Positions 35,743 through 47,411 of a stretch of 64,000 nt of DNA are shown here, piece after piece; within the stretch, counting starts at the first letter, position 1, and each line of letters begins with the position of its first letter. The translations under genes and the position numbers were made by a program. The notes beneath the pieces are model-generated. The model searched no databases. It was not told the origin of the DNA and saw only the letters and a list, made by a program, of their open reading frames with translations. Source of the DNA: Rotaria sordida (lineage: Eukaryota; Rotifera; Eurotatoria; Philodinida; Philodinidae). The stretch is from NCBI GenBank assembly GCA_905250125.1, contig CAJNOL010000977.1, positions 25,516 to 89,515 of the forward strand. Reading direction: 5' to 3'.

Positions 35743-37006
35743 TGATCAATAAGAAGAAGAAAAAAAATTTGTTCGTCTACCCCATATTCATATTGAGATG
35801 CATATATATATACACGATTATCTGTAAGAAAGAAATATTGAACTTTTTTATGGTATAACGAACAGAAAGAAAGAAAGATTAATGTAACGCAAGAGAAATA
35901 AAACTGTTCGAAGGCATAAATGTATATAAGTGTAGTTATTCTTTTGTAACGTATTCAATACAAAAATAAACAATGCTTCAAGCAAGAACAGAAAAAGAAG
36001 AGAGAGAGAGAGAGAAATTCGATCTTAAGTAAACTGAACTATACAATCATTCCGGATTTTATTGTTTCGATAATATTTGGAATTAAAAAAAATGAACGAT
36101 ATAATTAGTGACATCTTTTAATTTTGTAATAAAACTATTAAATTTAAGTTTATAAAAAATATCAANNNNNNNNNNNNNNNNNNNNNNNNNNNNNNNNNNN
36201 NNNNNNNNNNNNNNNNNNNNNNNNNNNNNNNNNNNNNNNNNNNNNNNNNNNNNNNNNNNNNNNNNTCTTTATAAACATGATAAAAACCAATTTGACCTTG
36301 TTATTCGTATGTTTTTCGAAAGAAAAACAAAAAAATATATTTCTTAATGTTCTTGTTTACATAAAAAGCAGAAAGAAAATATGGCAACACCGGTTGCCAC
36401 TTTCAATGGAAAAAGATCAATATTCCTATCAAATTTTTTTTTTTACTCGTTCTGTGTCTATTGCTTGTCATTAACTGTACGAAACAACACACATACACAC
36501 AAACTCTCGTTTCATCCGAGTATCATTCAAAGCTCTCTATAGTAAAAAAAAAAGGTATCATTAATCAAATGATTTTTATTCATTTCAATGATAGGTAAGA
36601 TCTCGTTTGCAATAGAATTGTATAGGGTACTTTGAGGTAAATGAACCAAAGAAATGTCTATTTCTTTTTTGACTTACAGAATCAATTAAAAGATTCTTAT
36701 GATAGATTTTATTTAATAAATATTTCGAGTATAGATTTTAATTTTGAACATAAAGTTCATATAATAATTTTTGTAAATTCAAACACACACAGAGATCTTT
36801 TTTTGTATATTGTAACGTTTCTCATAATTAGAAAAAGTATGAAAAATTTTAAAACATTAACTAAAAAAAAAAATCTTGTATGTAAAAGAGAATCTCTTAT
36901 AGCTACTATTAAAATTATTGTATGTCAAAAAAAAAAAAAAAACCATCTGTTGCACCTATAAATTTAATTGAATATTTAGATATGTGCAACGATACAAATA
37001 ATCTAA
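35743..37006. other. Homer upstream region, scaffold gap, and FN3 gene upstream region
   Basis: No supported gene. Contains a short AG microsatellite near 36000-36016 and the N gap. The 35743-36000 part should hold the Homer promoter. A frame at 36641-36961 is low-complexity and unsupported. Confidence 0.5.
36166..36265. other. Assembly gap (100 N)
   Basis: Exactly 100 N, the usual placeholder for a scaffold gap of unknown size. The order of flanking contigs depends on scaffolding. Confidence 0.97.
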
Positions 37007-37828
37007 ATGGATAATTATTTATATGGTTTATATATTCTTTTTCTTCTTTCATTTTCAATTATAACATTATGTCATTGTCAAATATATCCATATATGACAG
37101 AACCAAAATTAACATCTGTTATTCCATTGAATTCTACAGCTTTAACTATAAATTGGCAATTTGCCAATACATCTATTGATCAATCTGATCTTATAAGAAT
37201 TTATATTATTATTTATGAATTTTATTATGAATATAATAGAACATATCCATCAATAAATTATACATTTACATCAATAAATAAAACAATAACAAGTTTAATA
37301 AAAAATTTTGAATTAGTTAATGCTTATTATTATATTTGTTTTTCATCAAATTCAACAATTACAAATTTTAGTCAATATTTATCTATTTTAAATACTTGTA
37401 TTTTAACTCGAACATGTTTACGTTCAAATAAAGCATGTCCAGGACCATCATCTGTAATTATTTTATCAAGAAATATTACATCGAATTCATTTATTATTTC
37501 TTTTCTATGGCCAAATGATTTACCCTATTCATCAAATTCATTTACAACACAATTAATTAATAATGGTCAAATAGGTACATATTTAGGTTCGACACAAAAT
37601 ATTTCATATACTATTCGATCATATCAATTTACTGGTCTACAACCAAGAACGACTTATACAGTTAATACTAGTTTTAGTTATAGTATTCTTAATAGTTTTA
37701 CAAAGATAAATACAACAATTTTGACAGTGACAACATCTTGTTCATCAAAATTGTCTTATACCAGTGATCTATTGTTCTTTTTCATTTCGTTCTCGGTGAT
37801 ATTGGTTTATAGAAAAATTTCAAAATAA
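37007..37828 (+). CDS. Secreted/anchored protein with fibronectin type III-like domains
   Basis: An intronless frame of 273 residues. Residues 1-25 are a signal peptide (hydrophobic, ending LCHC). Two FN3-like modules follow: PKLTSVIPLNSTALTINWQF with a YYYICFSSN strand, and SSVIILSRNITSNSFIISFL with FTGLQPRTTYTVNT. The W, Y and L.P.T.Y positions are the usual FN3 core. More than ten N-x-S/T sites suggest heavy glycosylation. The tail (LLFFFISFSVILVYRKISK) is either a short transmembrane anchor with a basic stop-transfer end or a GPI signal. It is probably a cell-surface adhesion or receptor-like protein. No close named homologue is recognised. An AATAAA overlaps the stop region. Confidence 0.75.
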   Translation: MDNYLYGLYILFLLSFSIITLCHCQIYPYMTEPKLTSVIPLNSTALTINWQFANTSIDQSDLIRIYIIIYEFYYEYNRTYPSINYTFTSINKTITSLIKNFELVNAYYYICFSSNSTITNFSQYLSILNTCILTRTCLRSNKACPGPSSVIILSRNITSNSFIISFLWPNDLPYSSNSFTTQLINNGQIGTYLGSTQNISYTIRSYQFTGLQPRTTYTVNTSFSYSILNSFTKINTTILTVTTSCSSKLSYTSDLLFFFISFSVILVYRKISK

Positions 37829-38292
37829 AAATAACGAAATTATAGTCCATAGATTAATAACTTAATCTTTTATAATATCTATTCTTTATCGATAAAATCG
37901 AAGAAAACAGTAGTTTTATCTTATTTAACAATAGATCAAGTTAATCATTCATAGAGATATAAGCCGATGCATAATTTAGGGGCGGCAAATTTTCGATGTT
38001 TTTTTTTTAATTTTCTTAGTACCGTGAAATTTTCAAATAATTAAGGGAGAAAATGCTAATAGAGAACGTAATGATAAGAAACTAGATGAGAACATGCCTG
38101 AATGCCGAAATGTAAGTCTACGATCTACTTTATGTCTCGGCGACTAAACCGATCGAATTACATCTCTAATTACTTATTTACTAAATCCTATGGCTCCATA
38201 AGAATGTCTATAATTGCTTTTGAGTCGAAATTATGTGCATTATGTAGATTCAAATGAGTTATGAATACTCTGAAAAGATTTCATACCATTAA

Positions 38293-39011
38293 GGCCCCCC
38301 CTCAAAAATCTGTTTCAGCCCAGGAACATCCGAATTAGATGAAACTTTCAGGATATGTTGGGGTTGGAAACAGAAGACTACCATAAAATTTTCAGCCCAA
38401 AATCTTCAGGTTTCAGGGAGATATGAACCAAAAAAGGGTCAAAAATGACTCATTTGGCATCCCAAATTTTTCGGTCCTGATTCGGTCAACATATCAATAT
38501 TTTTTTTTTGTTGGAAAGAGCATCTCAAGGCGTAGGGCATGACGAGGCCGTTTTTTTTAAACAGTCCTTTTTTAAGCGCAAAAAATGGATCACAAGTTCA
38601 ATGTCTCAAAAAATGGTAGCAAAATCATATAAATGGCTGTATATTAACCAAACAAAGGCTTAATTCAAAAAAAGGGCACGGTCATGCCCTGCGCCTTGAG
38701 ATGCTCTTTCAAGCAAAAAAATAATTTTAATACGTTGAACGAATCAGGAAGGAGAAATTTGGGATGCCTTTTTGAGAAAGTGGAAACTGAGAAAAAACGA
38801 AAAACATTTTTTGATTTTTCAAAAAACAGCTGGTTTTTCGTATAGGGGTTGACGGAAATCTTGAAAATTTTTTGGGAAAAATGAAGTAACGAGAAAAACA
38901 AATTATCGTTTATGAAAGAGCAGATGACGGGCTATCTTCCCATGCATTTATCTCAACTTTGACCATTCTGACGAAAACTGACTTTTTATGAGGGAGGGGG
39001 GGGGGGTGGCC
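38293..39011. mobile_element. TTAA-inserting (piggyBac-type) non-autonomous foldback element
   Basis: A 719-bp element starts GGCCCCCCCTCAAAAATC and ends GAGGGAGGGGGGGGGGTGGC plus C, flanked by TTAA at 38289-38292 and 39012-39015. The inverted copy of the host repeat at 42290-42475 has a single TTAA at the equivalent place, giving an empty-site comparison. Inner inverted arms (38516-38560 with 38660-38705; 38456-38490 with 38740-38775) make it a foldback. No transposase is present. Confidence 0.75.
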
Positions 39012-39286
39012 TTAACTCATTGCTGTAGAGATACTGGATTTTAATGGTATTTTTTTAAAATAAATACTGTGGTAACAGAAAAATTGATTTTCGAATTGAA
39101 ACTTTATATAGAGACAGATCTAGTTTATTGTAAAAGTTTTAAGTCTTTTTATTTGTTTCTATCCTGAAATAAGAACATCAAATCTACAAATTTATATGAA
39201 CGATGTAAAATTTCAAGTCGAAATTCAAAAACTAATTTTTCTGGACCAGAGAATTTATCTAGAAAATATTGTAAACACGAAGTAAT

Positions 39287-40208
39287 GGGTGATGCAAAAA
39301 TGTCGCTCCTTTGTTCCTTGGCTAAACATGTTTGGAAGAAATCGGAAATACCTATTTAAGAATCTTCGTCGAAAGTGGTTGCTAACTGTATAATCAAAAA
39401 ACAAACACATCTTTAAACATTACTAAAATGTACACTGTAAAAGAAAAACAGTTCAAAACGATTGTGGCAAAATGATCAATCTCTCTGTATTTTGTAATAT
39501 CCTTCGGTTCATTCTATCACAATGTTGTGCTCTTCAATCTATTGGAATATATGTTCTATTTTCAAGAATCAATATAACGAATACTATTGAAATTTTTGAA
39601 ACAACATTACTAAATAAAAACAACTTCGAAATTCTCATGATTTTCAGGTTTAATGTCCATTTTGTATTGGTCAGTGCTCGCTTTTGCCATTTCTGTGAGT
39701 TGGCAACATAAGAGCTGGGATATACTTGTAGCTCGAGTATTCTGAATCAACATTGTATCTGTTTTGAATATCAATGATGACACTTGGATCTCGAAAAAAT
39801 CTTATCAGACCTTCATCAGTTTCACATTCGGTTTTAGTGTGTTGTTTTCAATTTCCTTTTTTCGTGTTATCCAAAGCGATCTCGTACGGTTTTCTATCAA
39901 GTTCATAGAGAATTAAACAGCAAATTTAACGAAATAAAGAGCAGAAAAATACAATGGACAACATGCGAGAAAATCAAAAAATAATGAGAGAACAGTTCCT
40001 TTCTCTCACAACTACATTGAGATATTTTTCCAGTGTATATTTTAGTAGTGTTTAAAGATGTGTTTTTTATTTGAAGACAATATATGTTAAAACTTTTTTG
40101 ATCATACAGTTAGAAAGTGCTTTCGATGCAGATTTCTAATAGGTATTTTCGATTTCTCTTCAACTTCTTTTAGCTAAGGAAAAATAAAGCAACATTTTTG
40201 CATCACCC
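39287..40208. mobile_element. Long-TIR element, ends GGGTGATGCAAAAATGT
   Basis: The left end GGGTGATGCAAAAATGTCGC and the right end reverse-complement GGGTGATGCAAAAATGTTGC begin an inverted repeat that continues for about 170 bp (for example ACACATCTTTAAACA on the left and its complement on the right). Length is about 922 bp with no coding frame. The target duplication was not clear and the superfamily is unassigned. Confidence 0.65.
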
Positions 40209-40516
40209 GTCAACATAAATAATAATTTTGAAGATCCTCGTTCTTCCTTATGATCAGCGATCGACTGAACTCAATGAAATAACAATTTTATGCATGTAAA
40301 TTAAATAAAATAATATAACATATTAGATTTTTATTTAAGTATATTTTTGCTATGTTTTAAGAGAAGATTAATAAATGAAAAAAACAAACAAAAACCTAAA
40401 AATCAATAGTTTATTCATATTGACTAAGATGGAATGATTAATAACGAATAATCTATAATACACAATATATAAATTTTTTTGTATTATTTTAAAAAGAAAA
40501 AATAAATCACTTACAA

Positions 40517-40636
40517 TTAAGTTCGTTTTTTAGCTTTGATATTAGATGAATTAATATAATGATAAAGAATAATCAATAAAAATACCATAACATTAAGTAT
40601 ATTTGCAATAATAGCCAATTGCACGTCAGATATCAT
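40517..40636 (-). CDS. OST4: OST4, oligosaccharyltransferase small subunit
   Basis: A 39-residue protein, starting MISDVQLAIIANILNVMVFL and ending LYHYINSSNIKAKKRT. It matches OST4 (human and yeast forms begin MI(T/S)DVQLAI and have LYHY after one transmembrane helix) in length, the DVQLAI start, the single membrane span and the short polar tail. OST4 is a single-pass subunit of the ER oligosaccharyltransferase that attaches glycans to Asn and helps hold STT3 with the ribophorin-type subunits. It has one exon and no shift or stop. It lies between repeat elements, yet the frame is clean, so it is likely functional. Confidence 0.93.
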   Translation of the reverse strand: MISDVQLAIIANILNVMVFLLIILYHYINSSNIKAKKRT

Positions 40637-43474
40637 AATTGTTGATTAAACAATTCAAAATCTAAAATAATAATTCGAGAAAAAGTTTTTATTTTTTTTT
40701 TGTTCTTTTTCTTATGACTAATGAATTTTTTTTATTGTCTAAAGATTCTGTCAATTATAATAAAATTTGATAAATTCAGAAAAAAATTCACCATTGTTAA
40801 ACTGCCTTTAGAAGATTTGTTTTTTTCTCATTGATGAATATAATATAACCAATTATACGAAGTGCCTAAAAAGATGTCGCTTGAGTTTAGTTAGCAAGCA
40901 AGAGACACAATCTCTACAGTGTAAGCTATCTAAATTAGATGACTAGATCATTCTAAACAAATGTCTTCAAATATTTTCATCATTCAGAAATCTTTTGTCT
41001 GAGTTAGTATAACAATAGGGGATAATTTCAGTTTACTAACATTGTACGAAAAACAACAAAAATCATAGTAGTTTCTGAAAATAATGTCAAAGTTATCATG
41101 GATATAAAATATTTTGTGGATATGAATAACATAAAGATTACTTTTGAATTGAAGATATGTATATTATATAGACCTAAATGAGCTATGAATATCCTACTGC
41201 ACTTTTACATTATGAATGCTGTGGCAATAGAAAAATTAAGTTTCGAATTTCAACTTGAGAGAGACTTTAATAAGAGTAGTTTATTATAAAAATTTCAGAT
41301 CTTTTGGTTTCCTTCTATCCTGAAGTCTGTGGGTTTATATAAATAATGCGTTATTACTATGGTTGTATCTTAACCCTTTGAGTTCTGATGGGAAGCATAC
41401 TTCCTCTTCCCTCATTGAGAATTTTCAAATCTTCGAGTTTATGAGTATCTTAGAGAAATATTTTCAATAAATTTTAGAAGTTAGCACAAGTCTGTTTGAA
41501 GATTGCATGGAGGATATTGAAGAGTGCACTGTGTCAAGTTTCCTTAATCCAAAAAAAGATTTTGAGAATCATAATCTGAATTTTCAAAATTTTTTGTTTA
41601 TTTTCCTTTTCTTCAAAATCTATACCTATGAAATATATCTAAACTACTATGATAATTCAGTACTTTACAAAAGATTAAATTGATTTGTTTTATTTACATC
41701 AATCTTCAACAATAGAATTATCTTCTGTACATATGGTACGCAATGTCTATGTGTATATTTGAACATCAAGTCAACATAAGTTATTCATATCGTACTCAAG
41801 AATATTTAGAATATGTCATTTATTAGTATTGCATTCATAGTAGAAAAAGGGTAGGAAGACATCAGAAGAAGAAACACATTGAAAGGAGCATAAGTGATAT
41901 AGATAGTTCTGAAAAATTACAACTTTTGGCTCATACGTTAGAAGTCATTTCAATTTATCGTTGATACGCTTATTGTAGCATAAAAGAACGAGGCAAAAAA
42001 AAATGACGAATATAATTTGTAACTTTTGTTGTGTTGACCTTTGTGTAAAAAATTGATTTTTTTTATTGTATTATAAAAACTATGTATATCAGTAATGAAA
42101 TAAATAAATATTTCAGTAGTTATAATAACAAAAATGTTTTAATATTCATCTAGTCACTTGCTTTCTTAATTATAATTTAACTACATGCTTGATAATATCA
42201 TTTAATTAGTTTATACCAAGTTTCATCAAATTTGATTCAGTAGTAAAAAAATTCAAGCCCTCAAAGGATTTGACAAAATATGAAACATTTACAAAAAACT
42301 ACGTCTGTCTCTATTTCAAAGTTTCAAGTCAAAATTCAAAAATCAATTTTTCTATTACCACGACATTCATTTAAAAAAATATCGTAGAAGTGTAGCATCT
42401 ACACAATAATAAGTTAAGAGTATTTATAGTTGATTTGGATCTACATAACTTCGACTCTAAAGCAATTTATTAGATAGTGGATTTCCTTCGTAAGATCAGA
42501 AAGATCTATTTGTACTGATGAACTTCTGAGAAGATGAAAACTAATTCCAAAGATAGAATAAAATAGATGACAATATATTTATTGTCATGTAACATATTAA
42601 ATACTATTTGATTAAGTTTTTGTGAGTACTGTTAATTAAGACATTATATGCTTATGTTTATATTTCAAAAACTTATTTAACAATGCGTTTTTAACAATAT
42701 TCTTTTACATTAAGAGATAAAATGAAATATACTTCTTTTTATTGAAAATCAAAGAAAAAAAAAAGAATAGACTTTTTCAGTCATTATAGCCGCATACCAT
42801 TAAAAACTCGAGAAGACCCTAAAACTACATGCTATGTAACAACCAATAAATGAAGTACGAAGTTGAAGGTTTTTCGTTTTTTTTTGTATACATAATTACA
42901 CACTCCCATAATGTGCATAAAATTTCAACTCAATACCATGAAGAGTCTGCTCTAACAAGGGAGCAGGGACCCTAAGGCATAAATATAATAAATAGCGCAA
43001 GAATGTTGATTCATGCTGAGTTTTGTCTACATTAAGCAACATAATTTGCCTATAAAAAATGTAAACGAATGTCACTTAAGTGTTTATTATAATGACATCA
43101 CTTCACAAGATATGATCATAGTCTGTTTTGCAAATGTACATCTATAATTACTAATTACAAAAAAACGAGTTCAAAAATAAATTATATATATATATATGTA
43201 GATGAAAATTACTGTAAAAAAAATATAAGTGAAAGTAGAATTATATATAGTAGGGCAAAGTTCGTTTACTAATCATCAGAAAATAACATAATGAGCAAAA
43301 ATAAAGATATATTAGAGAGAGAGAGAGAGAGAGAGCAATAAAGATCGACTTGGTTGACTGCTTCTCATTAAATTATATGGATATATAAATGAGTACAGAT
43401 TAATATTTTTTATTACATAAAATACTTCATCATTAGCACATCGTTTGTTGTATCTTTTGATAATAATTATCAAA
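40637..43474. other. Repeat-rich intergenic DNA
   Basis: Holds the two arms of palindromic repeat copy B and the piggyBac-like sequence between them, plus AT-rich DNA and a (GA)n microsatellite at 43313-43335. No supported gene in this interval. Confidence 0.55.
41374..42268. mobile_element. Decayed piggyBac-like element
   Basis: TTAA (41370-41373) is followed by CCCTTTGAGTTCTGATGGG, a classic piggyBac-style end. Near 42260 CTCAAAGG is the matching inverted end, but the right TTAA is degraded. It lies in the loop of the older palindromic repeat. No transposase was recognised. Confidence 0.45.
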
Positions 43475-44967
43475 ATGACTGCTGCAGATGCTTTATTCAA
43501 TGAAGCGGACATTAATCGAGATGGAGCTTTATCTCAAAATGAATTTCGAAATTTTTTAATACGACATTCTACTGCTGGTCTTGATAATTCGAATTATTCG
43601 ACTGGAAATAATTTAGCAACTGGCAATAATTATGGTTCATTATCATCTTATGAAACATCGACATTTGGTGATACAGGTTATACTGGAGGTGAATTTGTTG
43701 GTACTAATTATGGCGCATCATCTATTCGTAATTCAGTAATTACAGATGCAAGTACATCTGCATTTCAATCATCGAATATTCAACAATATGAAACAGATGC
43801 TCAAGGAAATTTCAAAGATTCAAATCCACAAATTATACGACGACCTGATCCAACTGGACCACGTACTTATACACAAAATGTTCAAGTTCAATTTCTTCAA
43901 CCACCAGCTGTTCCACCACCAGGAGTACGATATTTAAATATATACACATCTATTTTTTTTTTTTGCTGTTTGTATATTATTAATTTTAGCCATTGATTAT
44001 TAAAGAAGTACGACCACCGCAACCACCACCGCTGCAACCACTTCGTGTTCGTCAACAAGCTCCACCACTTCCTACACCACCGGCACTTGTTTTACGTGAA
44101 CGACCACCACCAAAACCAGCTTCTGTTGCATCTCAGACTGGTAGAACAAAAAAAAAACACAAAATTTTTCTCATTAAATTTTCTTTTTAGTTGTTCGAAA
44201 TTTGAATGCAATTCCTGTTCCACCACGATCAGTCGTTATCGAACGTATACCACCAACTCCACCAAAACCACGTAAAACTTTTTTTTATTTTTAACTCTTG
44301 TCTGTATTTCAGTCATAGATTGATTATTATTAGGTGATATTATTATTGAACGTTGGATTCCATATGGACCACAGGCTCAACGAAAAACAATTGTTCAACG
44401 TGCACAATCTGCTAGATCTTATCCACCACCACGTAATGTTATTATTGAATATGAAGCACCAAAAGTACGTGTTATTCGACAATTTCAACGTCTTGGTATT
44501 ACTCCAGAAAATCCACAAGAATATATTCAACGTTATGGAGCATCACTTCTTGATTCTCAAACATTGATTCAACAAGCACGTGTTGCTGGTGTTGTTGAAG
44601 ACATAGTAAACTATTGAAATTTATTAATATCTTAATAAATAAGTATATCTATCTATATATATATATATAGTCAGCACCTGCTGTAAGCAATTCAATGGCT
44701 GTATCATCTAATGGTGGTGTTGGTTTTGAAGTTAATAATATTGGTGGAATTGATGCCGGAACTATTGGCAGTGGTGGTGGTCGTGCTTCATTCTATGAAT
44801 CATCATCTAGTGGTAATTTTTCTGGTCTTGGTGACTTTCGTTCAACATTACCAAATATATCATCAACTGGTGGATTAAATGAAGGAATTAATGCAGTTTT
44901 TGCTGCAGCTGATACAAATAATGATGGTGTTTTATCTCAAGCAGAATTTCAAAATGCTGGATTTTAA
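43475..44967 (+). CDS. EF-hand, proline-rich 'IIIERW' protein (paralogue 1)
   Basis: Five exons (43475-43924, 43990-44140, 44191-44271, 44334-44605, 44671-44967; introns 50-65 bp) give 416 residues. An N-terminal EF-hand (DINRDGALSQNEF) and a C-terminal EF-hand (DTNNDGVLSQAEF) have complete calcium-loop ligands. Between them are Gly/Ser/Asn/Tyr-rich linkers, a proline-rich stretch with RERPPPKP, and a conserved core: VVIERIPPTPPKPR, DIIIERWIPYG, RNVIIEYEAPKVRVIRQFQR and LGITPENPQEYIQRYG. The core style (IIERW, VII.YE.P) recalls cytoskeletal repeat proteins such as articulins, but I cannot name the family. It is probably a calcium-binding structural cytoskeletal protein. The start was chosen at MTAADALFNEAD, just before the EF-hand and matching the paralogue. 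It faces its paralogue tail to tail. Confidence 0.88.
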
Positions 44968-45570
44968 AATAAACTCAGACAAACTTTTTCTTTATTGAAT
45001 TATTTTAACTAATATATATATATATATCATGAATCAACAAAATAATAATTAACTATTTAGACTTTTCAATCAATTAACCTTGCAAAATTTTTCATCTTTC
45101 TCTTTGCTCTTTATATTCACTTTTACATTTATGTAATAAAAGAAATAAAATAAGTTTTCAAAAAAACAAGACCATATGTACATCATCATTATCATGATAA
45201 ATATGTTCTCTTTTTTTTTTTATTGAAGCAAATGAAAAAAAAAAAAGGTAAAACACACGAACTAATATAATATTCATCTATACATAATGTAAATGTATTA
45301 TTAAGCAAAATGATGAAATGAGGAAAAAAAAAGTTTAATGTAAATGATATGATCAAAGAGAACAGTGTAACGAAATAGAACGAACATGTATAATATAAAA
45401 AAATTGAAAGAAAAAAAAATTATGGTCCTTGTTCTTATAACAAGGTTATTGTCGAATATAAATTTTTCCTTTTTTTTTCTCCTTTGAATTCATCAAATCA
45501 ATTAATGTCCTAGACAAAATAATTTATCTAAATTAGAAATAAAATTTATTCTTAATAAAAATCATTGAAA
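44968..45570. other. Shared 3' spacer between convergent paralogues
   Basis: About 600 bp of A/T-rich sequence with homopolymer runs. An AATAAA lies right after the plus-strand gene's stop. No coding sequence seen. Confidence 0.6.
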
Positions 45571-47411
45571 TTAATATACATACTGATTTCGAGAACTAAT
45601 GAATTGACGAAATTCATTACTATCAAGTGATCCATCTTTATTTAAATCAGCAGTTTTAAATGCAGCATTAGCTAAATCAATATTACTACCAGTTGAAATA
45701 TTGTAATTTTGATAACCAGATGGATTGCTATCACTATATGCTGCAATACCTTGTGATGAAAATGAATTTGCTTCATATGGTGATACCAAACCACCAATAC
45801 TACCACCTTGAACTGATTCATAACCTGAAAAACCAGCACCTACTTGTTGACCAGCATAATTTGATGAATCAAATGCTGATGTTGAACCAGCAGGTCCAGC
45901 TGTTTCAATACCTGAATTAGCACTAACAAAGTCAGCATTATATGATGATGAACTCGCCCCTGCTACTGCTGTTGCCGTACCAATATTTGTTGGTGGAGAC
46001 TAAAATAAGACGAAAAATACACAAATGAAAAAAAAAACAAAAAAACAATTCACTATTGTTTTATCTTACAATATCTTCCACAACACCAGCAGTACGTGCT
46101 TGTTGAAGCAATGTTTGAGCATCAAGAAGTGATGTTCCATAACGTTGAACATATTCTTGAGGATTTTCTGGAGTAATACCAAGACGTTGGAATTGTCGAA
46201 CAACACGTACTTGTGGTGCTTCATATTGAATAATAATATTGCGTGGTTTTGGATAAGGTTTAATAGATTCAGCACGTTGAATAATTGTCTTACGTTTTGT
46301 CATTGCTCCATATGGAACCCAACGTTCAATTATAATATCCCCTAATAATAATTAATAGAAAATTTTTTAATAAATAAAAATAAACAAAACAAAAAAAAGT
46401 TTTTTTTTTTTAATTTTATTTTTACGAGGTTTTGGTGGAAGTGCAGGTAATCGTTCGATAACAACTGAACGAGGTGGAATTGGCAGAGCAGGTAATTTTC
46501 GAATAACTATATAGAAAAAATTTTAATAAATATTTACAAAAAAAAATTGAAATATGCTTTTTTTTACCAGTTTGAGCAGCAGCAGAAGCTGGTATAGGAG
46601 GTGGTCGTTCACGTAAAACCAGTGGAGGTGGTGTAGGAAGTGGTGGTGCACGTTGACGAACAACCAATGGTGGTGGTGGTGGGGGTTGAGGTGCTCGTAC
46701 TTCTTTGATGATCAATGGCTAAAATCAATAATATATACATAAAGATAGTTTATTATGATAAAAAAAAAAAGAAAGCTTACGCCTGGTGGTGGAATAGCTG
46801 GTGGTTGAAGAAAACGTATTTTAATATTTTGTGTATAAGTTACTTGTCCACCTTGTGCTGGACGTCGTATAATTTGTGGATTAGGATCTTGATAAAGACC
46901 TTGAGAATTAGCAGCATATTGTGAAACTTGTTGTTGTTGAGTATTATTTCCTTCAAATGTTGATAATGAAGTACCTCCACCAGCAGCTGCATTTGCTCCA
47001 TCACCATCATTTGTTACATTTGCATCAAATCCACCTGTAATACCACCTATTGATGATGCATATGATGCTGGTTCATAAGAACTATAACTTATATTATCAC
47101 TTGTATTACCAATTCCAGTTATATTTGTACTTGCTAGACCAGCATATCCTCCAATACCTGCATTTATATCACCATAAGCACCTGTTGATGAAGTTTCATA
47201 AGAACCTGTTGGATATCGACCTTCATCAACAACATTTCCAGTATACATATTTGCACCAACTCCTAAATTTTGTGCAAGAAGATTGCGAAATTCATTTATA
47301 TCAAGTCGTTGGTCTCTATTAAGATCTATTTAAAGGAAAATATGTTTTTCTCTTTTTTTATAAAGAAACAAAAAAAAAAATACCAGCTCGATCAAATAAA
47401 ACATCAGCCAT
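45571..47411 (-). CDS. EF-hand, proline-rich 'IIIERW' protein (paralogue 2)
   Basis: Six exons (47411-47384, 47325-46781, 46718-46568, 46506-46426, 46341-46070, 45999-45571) give 501 residues. The three internal exons of 151, 81 and 272 nt are exactly the same lengths as in the neighbouring paralogue. EF-hands DLNRDQRLDINEF (N-terminal) and DLNKDGSLDSNEF (C-terminal) bracket a Gly/Ser/Asn/Tyr-rich part, a proline-rich part and the same core (DIIIERWVPYG, RNIIIQYEAPQVRVVRQFQR, LGITPENPQEYVQRYG). An extra intron splits the first EF-hand after MADVLFDRA. Position 5 of the first loop keeps Asp but the central Gly is replaced by Gln, so calcium affinity may be lower. The core is well conserved and the linkers have diverged freely, which suggests an old duplication under constraint. 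Confidence 0.88.

Larger units (their letters stand above)
37829..40516. other. Nested inverted-repeat elements, no host gene
   Basis: This interval holds an older palindromic repeat (about 38190-39286), interrupted by a TTAA-flanked insertion (38293-39011), and a neighbouring long-TIR element (39287-40208). No coding frame was supported. Confidence 0.6.
38190..42475. repeat. Two copies of an old palindromic repeat family (outer limits)
   Basis: Similar sequence occurs at 38190-39286 (copy A), 41135-41335 and, inverted, 42290-42475 (the two arms of copy B). Shared strings include a TTTTGAGTCGAAATTATG-type start, an AATGAGTTATGAATACTC-type block and a GTGGTAACAGAAAAATTGAT-type block. Each copy has a left arm and an inverted right arm. 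Copy B has a piggyBac-like sequence in its loop. Younger elements are nested in copy A. The span given is only the outer limit of both copies; OST4 lies between them. Confidence 0.6.

Noticed and set aside
36641-36961. 106-residue plus-strand frame upstream of the FN3 gene
   Set aside because: Composition is Lys/Phe/Ile/Asn-rich as expected for AT-rich DNA; no domain, signal or homology pattern was seen.
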